The notes under the pieces: model-generated
What the model saw: only the letters and a program-made list of their open reading frames with translations
Databases searched by the model: none
What the model was told of the DNA's origin: nothing
Position numbers and translations under genes: made by a program
Shown here: positions 1 through 6,703 of the stretch, one piece after another
How positions within the stretch are numbered: the first letter of the stretch is position 1
Layout of the letters: every line of letters starts with the position of its first letter
Assembly (NCBI GenBank): GCA_002708885.1
Contig: PAPL01000074.1
Location: 7,840-18,772, forward strand
From: Verrucomicrobiales bacterium
GTDB lineage: Bacteria; Verrucomicrobiota; Verrucomicrobiia; Verrucomicrobiales; DEV007
Length of the DNA stretch: 10,933 bases
Direction: 5' to 3'

Positions 1-92
1 GGTAAAACATCAGCTTTAAAATCAGCAGCTGATGAGGTGACCTCTAGGGCAGGAAACAACAATAGCGTAGTAATTAATGAGTAGCGGTTCAT
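1..92 (-). CDS. Start of an exported protein, cut by the window edge (signal peptide only)
   Basis: An open frame starts with ATG at 92 on the minus strand and runs off the left edge, giving 30 complete codons. The peptide begins MNRYSLITTLLLFPALEV and continues TSSAADFKADVL, with the next codon starting CC (proline). It has a short n-region with one arginine, a hydrophobic stretch (about residues 6-18) and a small-residue c-region, so cleavage after the Ala-Ala at 22-23 is likely. It starts 27 bases after the pdxA stop on the same strand, so it is probably the next gene of the same operon. The first mature residues (DFKADVLP) resemble the start of the planctomycete cytochrome-c domain, which is FNKDIRPIL in the DUF1549 protein of this window. 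That makes another haem-c-type or PSCyt1 protein plausible, but too little is visible to assign a family. A SurA-like chaperone, which neighbours pdxA in Escherichia coli, is an alternative. No Shine-Dalgarno sequence precedes the ATG. Confidence 0.65.
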   Translation of the reverse strand, partial: MNRYSLITTLLLFPALEVTSSAADFKADVL

Positions 93-119
93 TAACTTAC
101 ATATATACAAAAAACATGA

Positions 120-1151
120 TCAAACAACCTGAGATACGTATTTTTTTCTATTTACTATATCTGTCGCAATATGAATGGCTCTCAGAAGACTGTTATGATT
201 GGCGATTCCTTTCCACGCTATATCAAATGCGGTTCCGTGGTCAACTGAAGTCCTGATGATTGGTAAGCCTAAGGTAATATTTACTGCGTTATCAAAAGCA
301 AGAGCTTTTAACGGGATATGTCCTTGGTCATGATACATGCAAACGTATGCACCCGTATTTTTCCTTTTTTCTGGGATGAAGGCCGTGTCCGGAACGATAG
401 GTCCTGAAACATCAATCCCATTAGAGATCGCTTCTTCAATTGCTGGTTTAATGATTTCTTCCTCTTCATTTGACCCGAAGAGTCCACCTTCACCACTGTG
501 GGGATTGAGTCCACATACAAGAATTTTTTTTGATTCTGGATATGGTAAAATATTTAAGGCGTCAGCAGTTAAATTAATAACTTCAATAATTCTTTCGGTG
601 GTTAAGCTCGTGCAGGCCTCCCGGAGTCCTAAGTGACATGTAACAAATGCGGCTGTGATTTCTTTTGAGTTTTGCATCATGCAGTAACTTGAGGAGTTAG
701 TCTTTTCTGCAAGAATTTCTGTATGACCTGGGTAATTAAAACCGGCCCGATGCAGAGCATCTTTATTAATTGGACCAGTAGTGAGGGCATTCATATCTCC
801 ATCGATTACTGATTTGATTGCTGCATTAAGATAATCCCAAGAAGCTTTTCCTGATTCCTTGGAAATTGCGCCCTCCTTCAGATCTTCAATATTGATTGAC
901 TCAATGTCTAGAATGCTGGGTTCTTTGATAGGGTTTTTGTCTTCTTCCCATTCATTATATTGGATAATGTTAATCGGAAGATCGACTCCAATCTTTTGAG
1001 CCGCCAATTTCATTATTCTTGAATCGCCGAAGATAACGGGAGTACATTCTTGTAAAGATTCTATTTCCTTAAGTAAGCGTACACATATTTCAGGACCTAT
1101 CCCTGACGGGTCACCCATAGTGACGGCTATGCTTGGCTTTTCTTTCATCAT
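120..1151 (-). CDS. pdxA: 4-hydroxythreonine-4-phosphate dehydrogenase PdxA
   Basis: This cytoplasmic NAD(P)-dependent enzyme of the DXP-dependent pyridoxal phosphate pathway oxidises 4-phosphohydroxy-L-threonine. The product decarboxylates to 3-amino-1-hydroxyacetone phosphate, the substrate of PdxJ. With the start at 1151 the protein has 343 residues, close to the usual 330. Visible family signatures are TMGDPSGIGPE (11-21), TGPINKDAL (125-133), PGHTE (141-145), the VTCHL histidine (173), NPHSGEGG (216-223), YHDQGHIPLK (273-282) and TSVDHGTAFD (301-310). The histidines at 173, 218 and 274 match the divalent-metal ligands of known PdxA. The frame is open back to an ATG at 1232, but that would overlap the DUF1501 gene by 38 bases and add 27 basic residues ahead of the conserved beginning. 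The tandem ATGs at 1151 and 1148 are preferred. Neither has a Shine-Dalgarno sequence. The gene follows DUF1501 by 43 bases. The PdxA2 type (threonate/erythronate catabolism) cannot be fully excluded from sequence alone. Confidence 0.93.
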   Translation of the reverse strand: MMKEKPSIAVTMGDPSGIGPEICVRLLKEIESLQECTPVIFGDSRIMKLAAQKIGVDLPINIIQYNEWEEDKNPIKEPSILDIESINIEDLKEGAISKESGKASWDYLNAAIKSVIDGDMNALTTGPINKDALHRAGFNYPGHTEILAEKTNSSSYCMMQNSKEITAAFVTCHLGLREACTSLTTERIIEVINLTADALNILPYPESKKILVCGLNPHSGEGGLFGSNEEEEIIKPAIEEAISNGIDVSGPIVPDTAFIPEKRKNTGAYVCMYHDQGHIPLKALAFDNAVNITLGLPIIRTSVDHGTAFDIAWKGIANHNSLLRAIHIATDIVNRKKYVSQVV

Positions 1152-1194
1152 TGAATTGGTGGGAGTTTTTCTTAGATAATTTTTAAATGGCAAT

Positions 1195-2628
1195 CTAAGC
1201 AAGTATCTCTTTGACGATCTTTCCATGAACATCAGTCAGTCTGAATTCTCGACCCTGAAATCGATAGGTCAATTGTTCATGATCAAAACCGAGCAGATGG
1301 AGTATGGTCGCATGAAGGTCATGAACATGAACCTTTCCATCAATAATTCCAAAGCCCAGCTCATCCGTTTTGCCATGTATGTAACCTTTCTTTATTCCTG
1401 CGCCGGCCATCCACATGGTAAAGGCATCAATGTGGTGATCTCTGCCTGTTGTTTTTCTTGATTCACCCATGGGCGTTCTTCCGAATTCTCCGCCCCATAC
1501 AACTAGAGTGTCTTCGAGGAGTCCTCTTTGCTTTAAATCAAGGACTAAAGCTGCGCTCGCCTGATCGACATCCTTACATACTTTTTCAAAGTCCTTGTCA
1601 AGCGTTTCACCCGGTCCGCCATGTGAATCCCAGTTGGAATGATAGAGTTGCACAAATCTGGTGCCTCTTTCAATGAGTCTTCTTGCGAGGATACAGTTAT
1701 TTGCGAATGAGGCTTCGCCTTTTTTGGCGCCATACAGGCCCATTGTTTTTTCGGATTCACTTGAGAGGTCCATTAGTTCAGGTGCGCTACTTTGCATCTG
1801 GTATGCCATCTCATACGAATTGATTCTGGTGAGGATTTCCGGATCCCCAACATCATCTAGCCTAATTTTATTTAGATCACGGACAGTGTTATAGAATTTC
1901 CTTTCACTGCCCCTGTTCATGCCCTCAGGACTCTTTAAGTAAAGTATGGGGTCGCCTTTGCCTCTGAAAGGAACGCCTTGGAATGATGTTGGCAGGAATC
2001 CACTGGCCCATAATGAATTACCGGCTCGAGGGCCTCTTGGTCCGCTCTGCAGTACGACAAATCCTGGAAGACTACTTGATTCGCTTCCGAGTCCGTACGT
2101 GACCCAGGATCCCATGCTTGGTCGTCCCGGAGCTTGGAATCCGGTATTCATGAATAACTTGGCGGGTCCATGATTAAAAACGTCAGTAGTCATTCCTCTT
2201 AGCCATGTGAGTTCATCAACAATTTTACTCATGTGTGGCATAGTCTCCCCAATAGTCATTCCGCATTGTCCGTGACGCTGAAATTTTCGAGTGGACCCGA
2301 GAAGTTTTTCGTTGCCTTTCAGGAAGGCGAAGCGCCTTCCTTCGAGGAGACTCGGGGGAGGGGCCTTGCCGTTCAGTTCGTTCAGTTTTGGTTTGTGTTC
2401 GAAGAGTTCGAGCTGGCTAGGGGCACCAGCCATGAATAGGTAGATGACGTTTTTAGCCTTGGCTTCGAGAGGAGCCTTCCTTGATGCCATCGGGTTGCTC
2501 GGATTAATTGAAGGGATGTGCTTTGCTTGAGAGTACGTACCTAAGAGTTGATTTAGAGCAAGGGATCCGAGACCGACTCCGCAGTTCCCAAAGAATTGTT
2601 TTCGTGTTTGTTCTTTAAGATAATTCAT
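1195..2628 (-). CDS. DUF1501 family protein, alkaline-phosphatase-fold, probably exported
   Basis: The 477-residue protein belongs to DUF1501, an alkaline-phosphatase/sulfatase-like fold family expanded in Planctomycetota and Verrucomicrobiota. Family features are the core start VIYLFMAGAPSQLELFEHKP (61-80), NHGPA (152-156), FVQLYHSNWDSHGG (325-338), VVWGGEFGRTP (376-386), GRDHH (395-399) and the C-terminal run VHVHDLHATILHLLGFDHEQ (433-452) followed by YRFQGREFRLTDV (455-467). The Asp/His clusters are the likely metal ligands. The biochemical activity of the family is unproven. The N-terminus resembles a Tat signal (TRKQFFGNCGVGLGSLAL, 8-25), but the expected twin arginine is Arg-Lys. Its ATG lies 2 bases after the stop of the upstream DUF1549 gene, indicating translational coupling. 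These two families are recurrent neighbours, which suggests that their products act together outside the cytoplasm. A weak GAGAG precedes the start by 5 bases. Confidence 0.93.
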   Translation of the reverse strand: MNYLKEQTRKQFFGNCGVGLGSLALNQLLGTYSQAKHIPSINPSNPMASRKAPLEAKAKNVIYLFMAGAPSQLELFEHKPKLNELNGKAPPPSLLEGRRFAFLKGNEKLLGSTRKFQRHGQCGMTIGETMPHMSKIVDELTWLRGMTTDVFNHGPAKLFMNTGFQAPGRPSMGSWVTYGLGSESSSLPGFVVLQSGPRGPRAGNSLWASGFLPTSFQGVPFRGKGDPILYLKSPEGMNRGSERKFYNTVRDLNKIRLDDVGDPEILTRINSYEMAYQMQSSAPELMDLSSESEKTMGLYGAKKGEASFANNCILARRLIERGTRFVQLYHSNWDSHGGPGETLDKDFEKVCKDVDQASAALVLDLKQRGLLEDTLVVWGGEFGRTPMGESRKTTGRDHHIDAFTMWMAGAGIKKGYIHGKTDELGFGIIDGKVHVHDLHATILHLLGFDHEQLTYRFQGREFRLTDVHGKIVKEILA

Positions 2629-2630
2629 CG

Positions 2631-4859
2631 CTACTCTCTGGTTATGAAGTTGTCAGTGTTCAGAATGGCCCTTGATACTGCCACTAGCGTAGCGCCCTGT
2701 TCCAATGAGATTGCGCTTTTGGAGATGGCTTCATTGATCAGGGATTTCGCGTCTTCGCCACCATCTCTTGCGGACATGTCTTTAGCGAATTCGATTGCAT
2801 AGTTTTTTAACGTTTCAAATTCCTTGTCAGTGGGTGGGCGGCTCAATGCAAGTTTGAATGCGAGTTTTATTCTTTTATCTAGGCTCGTATGAGCTTCTCC
2901 AGGTATCGTTTGAATGGTCCTTAGGGCTAGGCCCTGAGCAAATTCCATGAAAGCCGGATCGTTGGAAATGTTAAGGGCTTGGAGAGGAGTATTGGATCTG
3001 GCTCTTCGAGTGCAAGTGGTTTGAAAGTCAGGAACATCAAAGGTTCCGAATAATGGGTAAGGAGCACTCCTAAAAAAAACTATATACATGCCTCTGCGAT
3101 AACGGTCTGGTCCAGTCGTCGTGTTCCATTGTTTCTTGTTCTGGGTAAAGGCATATATTCCACTGGGTTGAGGAGGTCTAATTCCTGGTCCGCCGATTTT
3201 CCTTGTAAGTAATCCGCTAGCGGAGAGAGCGGCATCCCGAATAATTTCAGCATCGAGCCTGATTCTGGACTGTCTAGAGAGCAAATAGTTTCCAGGATCT
3301 GCTTTCAGGGACTCCGTACTCACCTTTGAGGATTGTGTGTATGTCTTACTGGTCACTATGAGTTTATGAAGTTTCTTCATGGACCATCCTGAGTCTATAA
3401 AATAGCTACTCAGAGATTCCAGTAGATCCGGATGACTCGGTAACGCGCCCCTGGTCCCGAAATCTTCTTCAGTTTCTACAAGACCCTTACCGAAATAGCG
3501 CATCCATGTTCTGTTAACTGTGACCCTTGAAGTTAACGGGTTCTTTGGGCTTACGAGCCACTTAGCAAGATCTAGTCGAGATCTTTTCTCTTCTTTCTGT
3601 TCAAGGCCGGTAGTGATGGCTGAAATGAAACCAGGATTGAGCTGACCGGATTTTTTGTCAGGTGTAGTAAAGTCTCCTCTCGTTAGTAAGAAAGTTTCAC
3701 GTGAATCCTTCCTGTCACGCATGACCATTAAGTTGGCTTTGTTTTTTTCATTTTTCTCCGAGGAACTGATGAGTTCTCCTTCCATGATTGGTATCGTTGG
3801 GCCAGTGTTGTTTCTGTCCTCTGTAGAATTAAAGAATGCATACATCTCGTAATATTCGCGCTGGCTTATGGGGTCAAATTTATGGTCATGGCACTGAGCA
3901 CAACCGACACTAAGCCCAAGCCACACTGCACCAGTAGTGTTTACTCTGTCCATCGTGGCCTCGACTCGGAACTGTTCCGGGTCAGAACCTCCTTCCTGAC
4001 TAATTAGTGTGTTTCGGTGAAAGGCAGTCGCAGCGATCTGGCTTTTCGTTGCGTCAGGTAATAAGTCACCGGCGATTTGTTCGATAGTGAACTGATCAAA
4101 ACTCATGTCTCTATTGAGTGCATCAATTACCCAGTCCCTGTATGGCCACATTTGGCGTTCGCTGTCACTAGTGTATCCATGTGAATCTGCGTAACGGGCC
4201 TGATCGAGCCAGTGCCTTCCCCACCTTTCTCCGTAATGTGGACTCTTGAGGAGGGTATCGACTAGATTTACGTAGGTTTTTTCTGATGGATCTTTGGCAA
4301 ATGCTGAGACTTCCTCAGGTGAAGGAAGAAGGCCAGTCAGGTCAAGGTATAGACGGCGAATGAGTGTGTATGGATCGGCCCTTTCTGATAGAGCCATTCC
4401 CTCTTTTTTTAAGCGCTTGGAGATAAAATAATCGATGAGGTGATCTTTGCTGTTTCTTTTCGGATTAGTGATAGGGGTGAAGGCCCAGTGCCTTTGGTAT
4501 TTTGCTCCTTCTTTTATCCATTGAGTGAGCAGCCCAATTTTCTCGGAATCAAGTTTTGGTATTTTTGATTTAGGAGGCGGCATGAGTTCTTCAGGATCTG
4601 AATGTTTTGTCCGTATGAGGAGTTCGCTTTTTTCTGGATCTCCTGGTACTATTGCTGAGTAGCCGCCCAGATCACGAATTGCTCCTTCGTAAGTGTCTAG
4701 GCGCAGGTCAGCTTTCCTAGCCCTTTCATCAGGTCCGTGGCAAGAGAAGCAATGGTCCGATAGAATTGGTCTAATGTCTTTGTTAAATTCGATCATTCCC
4801 TCAGCGGCTATAGGCGTTGCTAGCGAGGAAATGATAATAATGAATCTGTGCAGAGACAT
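2631..4859 (-). CDS. Secreted PSCyt1/DUF1549/DUF1553 protein with c-type haem motif
   Basis: The 742-residue protein begins with a Sec signal peptide (about 1-19, ending ATPIAA before EG). A planctomycete cytochrome-c-like domain follows. It has FNKDIRPIL at 25-33, haem motif CFSCH at 37-41, and the MPPP methionine at 93, a likely axial ligand. DUF1549 spans roughly 140-345, with LIRRLYLDLTGLLPSPEEV (166-184), HYGERWGRHWLDQARYADS (208-226) and a second CxxCH, CAQCHDHKFDP (320-330). DUF1553 spans roughly 425-700, with NPLTSRVTVNRTW (440-452), TFDVPD (606-611) and RSNTPLQALNISNDP (621-635). The family occurs beside DUF1501 proteins and is presumed to be periplasmic or secreted, with a proposed link to degradation of complex polymers; no reaction is established. 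The protein is short. Many relatives carry a long insert, often a LamG/concanavalin-like domain, between DUF1549 and DUF1553, whereas only about 20 residues separate TEDRNN (346-351) from the conserved VMRDRKDSRETFLLTRGDF stretch (379-397). It is the first gene of the left operon. Confidence 0.94.
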   Translation of the reverse strand: MSLHRFIIIISSLATPIAAEGMIEFNKDIRPILSDHCFSCHGPDERARKADLRLDTYEGAIRDLGGYSAIVPGDPEKSELLIRTKHSDPEELMPPPKSKIPKLDSEKIGLLTQWIKEGAKYQRHWAFTPITNPKRNSKDHLIDYFISKRLKKEGMALSERADPYTLIRRLYLDLTGLLPSPEEVSAFAKDPSEKTYVNLVDTLLKSPHYGERWGRHWLDQARYADSHGYTSDSERQMWPYRDWVIDALNRDMSFDQFTIEQIAGDLLPDATKSQIAATAFHRNTLISQEGGSDPEQFRVEATMDRVNTTGAVWLGLSVGCAQCHDHKFDPISQREYYEMYAFFNSTEDRNNTGPTIPIMEGELISSSEKNEKNKANLMVMRDRKDSRETFLLTRGDFTTPDKKSGQLNPGFISAITTGLEQKEEKRSRLDLAKWLVSPKNPLTSRVTVNRTWMRYFGKGLVETEEDFGTRGALPSHPDLLESLSSYFIDSGWSMKKLHKLIVTSKTYTQSSKVSTESLKADPGNYLLSRQSRIRLDAEIIRDAALSASGLLTRKIGGPGIRPPQPSGIYAFTQNKKQWNTTTGPDRYRRGMYIVFFRSAPYPLFGTFDVPDFQTTCTRRARSNTPLQALNISNDPAFMEFAQGLALRTIQTIPGEAHTSLDKRIKLAFKLALSRPPTDKEFETLKNYAIEFAKDMSARDGGEDAKSLINEAISKSAISLEQGATLVAVSRAILNTDNFITRE

Positions 4860-4970
4860 GTGATTGAATTTTTCAAATTATATTGTGTCCGAATTGATTA
4901 GATACTGCAAGAGTGCTTAATGTTCAATAAGAGGACTCGATCAATGGGAATTATAGTTATATTTTAGTTT
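4860..4970. promoter_or_regulatory. Divergent intergenic region with likely promoters for both operons
   Basis: This 111-base AT-rich gap lies between the divergent starts of the DUF1549 gene and the ROK kinase gene, so it should hold promoters in both directions. On the minus strand a perfect TATAAT (4877-4882) lies 17 bases upstream of the DUF1549 ATG, but I find no good -35 hexamer at 16-18 bases spacing. On the plus strand TATAGT (4952-4957) and TATATT (4958-4963) sit just before the ROK ATG, again with no convincing -35. If these -10 boxes are used, the leaders would be very short, in keeping with the lack of Shine-Dalgarno sequences at both starts. I saw no clear operator palindrome. 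The existence of promoters here rests on gene layout; the individual boxes are weak evidence. Confidence 0.4.
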
Positions 4971-5879
4971 ATGGATAAATGTGGTATAGGCATTGATATA
5001 GGCGGCACAGAGATTAAGGCCGCTTCATTCGATCTCGTCAGTGGGAAAATGCTCAGCAAGCAAACTGCTCCGACTCAGGATGGGGTATTTACTGAAGGGG
5101 TTCCTGCTTTTGTTGGAACGGTAAAGGGACTAGTTTCAGATTTGTTAAGTGATCTGAATCAGAAATTATCAGTCATTGGAGTTTCTGCTCCGGGGCTAGT
5201 ACAGAAAAATGAAAGGGCCATAGGTTATATGCCTGGAAGGCTCGATGGTTTAGAGGGTCTGGATTGGACCGCTGCCCTCAACATGGGTATAGAAATTCAT
5301 GTAATTAATGATGCTCATGCTGCTCTTCTTGGTGAAGTGTGGCAGGGCTCAGCGAGGTGCATGGATGATGTTATAATGCTGACTCTGGGAACTGGTGTTG
5401 GAGGTGCTATTCTTACTGGAGGTAAACTCTTAAAAGGAAGTATTGGGAGGGCAGGGCATTTGGGACATGTAACTGTCGATTTTGAAGGTGATCCGGATAT
5501 CTGCTCTACACCTGGAAGTATTGAGGACGCGATAGGCAATGCAACGATTACTGAAAGGTCAGGAGGGAAATTTTTAACGACTCATGAATTAGTAGCTGCA
5601 TATGCTAATGGGGATGAAGAAGCAAAGGAAATTTGGCTGCGATCATTGAGGGCTCTTTCTGCTACATTAGTATCGCTAGTAAATGTCATTGACCCGGAGC
5701 GAATTGTGATAGGGGGAGGTATTGCCAAGGCCGGAGAACTTTTGTTTGGTCCTCTGGAGAAATTAGTCCGTGAGCGGGAGTGGCAGCCGGATGGGAAAGT
5801 TGTGACCATTGTGCCAGCAGAGCTGGGTTATTGGGCAGGAACATATGGCGCGGTTTACAATTCCTTATTAAGGGGCTAA
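4971..5879 (+). CDS. ROK-family sugar kinase, zinc-motif-less variant
   Basis: The 302-residue protein has the ROK/ASKHA kinase layout. The N-terminal phosphate loop is GIGIDIGGTEIKAASFD (5-21), VSAPGLV (71-77) lies in the N-lobe, VINDAHAALLGE (111-122) carries the probable catalytic Asp114, TLGTGVGGAIL (138-148) is the second phosphate loop, and IVIGGGIAKAG (245-255) is the adenosine motif. It should transfer phosphate from ATP to a sugar hydroxyl in the cytoplasm. Two usual ROK hallmarks differ. The ExGH sugar-binding motif reads HLGH (163-166), and the zinc-binding CxCGxxGCxE segment is replaced by DICSTPGSIED (176-186), which keeps one cysteine. Glucokinase-like naming would therefore overstate what is known. 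ROK repressors carry an N-terminal helix-turn-helix that is absent here, so this is a kinase-type member. It is followed after 10 bases by a SIS-domain gene, probably in one operon. No Shine-Dalgarno sequence precedes the ATG. Confidence 0.9.
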   Translation: MDKCGIGIDIGGTEIKAASFDLVSGKMLSKQTAPTQDGVFTEGVPAFVGTVKGLVSDLLSDLNQKLSVIGVSAPGLVQKNERAIGYMPGRLDGLEGLDWTAALNMGIEIHVINDAHAALLGEVWQGSARCMDDVIMLTLGTGVGGAILTGGKLLKGSIGRAGHLGHVTVDFEGDPDICSTPGSIEDAIGNATITERSGGKFLTTHELVAAYANGDEEAKEIWLRSLRALSATLVSLVNVIDPERIVIGGGIAKAGELLFGPLEKLVREREWQPDGKVVTIVPAELGYWAGTYGAVYNSLLRG

Positions 5880-5884
5880 GAGAT

Positions 5885-5889
5885 AGGGG
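5885..5889 (+). promoter_or_regulatory. Ribosome binding site AGGGG favouring a start at 5899
   Basis: AGGGG directly abuts the first ATG of the SIS gene (5890) and leaves no spacer for it. It stands 9 bases before a second in-frame ATG at 5899 (residue 4, MEDYIRS), which is a workable Shine-Dalgarno spacing. The true start may therefore be 5899. It is the only purine-rich Shine-Dalgarno-like site I see ahead of any gene start in the window apart from a weak GAGAG before DUF1501. Confidence 0.4.
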
Positions 5890-6675
5890 ATGAGTTTAAT
5901 GGAAGATTACATACGTTCGTGCCGTGGGATAATTGAAAATGTATCTGCCCAAGAAAAGCAAATTCAAGAAACGGCTAAGCGATTCGCGGATTCCATTCTA
6001 AAGGGAAGAGTTGTCCATCTTTTTGGATCAGGGCATTCTAGGATAATGGTTGAGGAAATGTGGCCTCGGTATGGGTCTTTTCCAGGTTTTAACCCGATCG
6101 TAGAACTTTCACTAACTTTTCATAATCAGGTGTCCGGATCTAATGGTCAGCGTCAGGCCATGTATTTGGAAAACGTCAGTGGTTTTGCGTCACGTATTTT
6201 ACGTAATTTTAATATTAGTGATGAGGACTCTGCTCTGGTGGTTTCTTCAGGTGGTTGCAACATTGTTCCCGTTGAAATTGCCGAAGAATTTCAGAAGTCC
6301 GGAGTCTGGGTCGCTGGAATTGTCAGTCTGAAACATTGTGAGGGTAGCAAGAGTAAGAGGGAAGATGGTAAAAAGCTGATCGATTTTTCTGATGCCGTAC
6401 TGGACACTAGTGCGCCTCTTGGGGATTCAATGATAAGGGTCGAAGGGCTCGAAACGCCCGTCTCACCAGGATCAACGGTAGGAGGATGCATTATTATTAA
6501 TGCGCTTAAGGCTGAGATTGCCAGATTATTAACCGAAGCAGGTAAAGCTCCAAAGGTTTTAACGTCCGGGGCCATTGTTGGTGAAGAGAAAGCCACGCAA
6601 CTTTTTGAGGCGGCTTACGATGAGCATTCGAGGAGAATGGCCACGCTATATTCTGGCCTTGGTCTTAATGACTAG
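5890..6675 (+). CDS. SIS-domain sugar-phosphate protein (UPF0309/PRK02947 type)
   Basis: The 261-residue protein (258 if translation starts at 5899) matches the UPF0309-like family of SIS-domain proteins. An N-terminal helical segment of about 40 residues leads into VVHLFGSGHSRIMVEE (41-56), the sugar-phosphate-binding serine-rich loop. A second SIS motif follows at ALVVSSGGCNIVPVEIA (115-131). SLKHCEGSKSKREDGKKLID (146-165), VLDTSAPLGDS (170-180) and SPGSTVGGCIIINAL (192-206) are typical of this family's C-terminal half. Members are annotated as sugar isomerases or phosphosugar-binding proteins, and the exact substrate is usually unknown. The arrangement directly behind a ROK kinase suggests that the kinase makes the phosphosugar this protein binds, isomerises or cleaves. 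It does not carry the MurQ etherase signature, so recycling of N-acetylmuramic acid is not supported. The gene ends 26 bases before the stop of the convergent helicase gene. Confidence 0.9.
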   Translation: MSLMEDYIRSCRGIIENVSAQEKQIQETAKRFADSILKGRVVHLFGSGHSRIMVEEMWPRYGSFPGFNPIVELSLTFHNQVSGSNGQRQAMYLENVSGFASRILRNFNISDEDSALVVSSGGCNIVPVEIAEEFQKSGVWVAGIVSLKHCEGSKSKREDGKKLIDFSDAVLDTSAPLGDSMIRVEGLETPVSPGSTVGGCIIINALKAEIARLLTEAGKAPKVLTSGAIVGEEKATQLFEAAYDEHSRRMATLYSGLGLND

Positions 6676-6703
6676 TGCCAAGGATTAGTGGATTTAATTT
6701 TTT
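6657..6703 (+). terminator. Possible weak terminator of the ROK-SIS pair
   Basis: CCTTGG (6657-6662), at the very end of the SIS gene, can pair with CCAAGG (6678-6683). A G·T wobble extends the stem to 7 pairs around a 13-base loop. Six T residues follow at 6698-6703, but only after 14 bases, which is too far for a classical intrinsic terminator. It lies between convergent genes, where a terminator is expected. This is a weak call. Confidence 0.2.

Noticed and set aside
1152..1232. 27-residue N-terminal extension of PdxA
   Set aside because: It overlaps the end of the DUF1501 gene, is basic and unlike any PdxA N-terminus. The conserved PdxA sequence begins right after the ATGs at 1151 and 1148.
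5890..6675. MurQ (N-acetylmuramic acid 6-phosphate etherase) as identity of the SIS protein
   Set aside because: The SIS loop and the C-terminal motifs match the UPF0309-like family, and the MurQ signature around its etherase site is absent.
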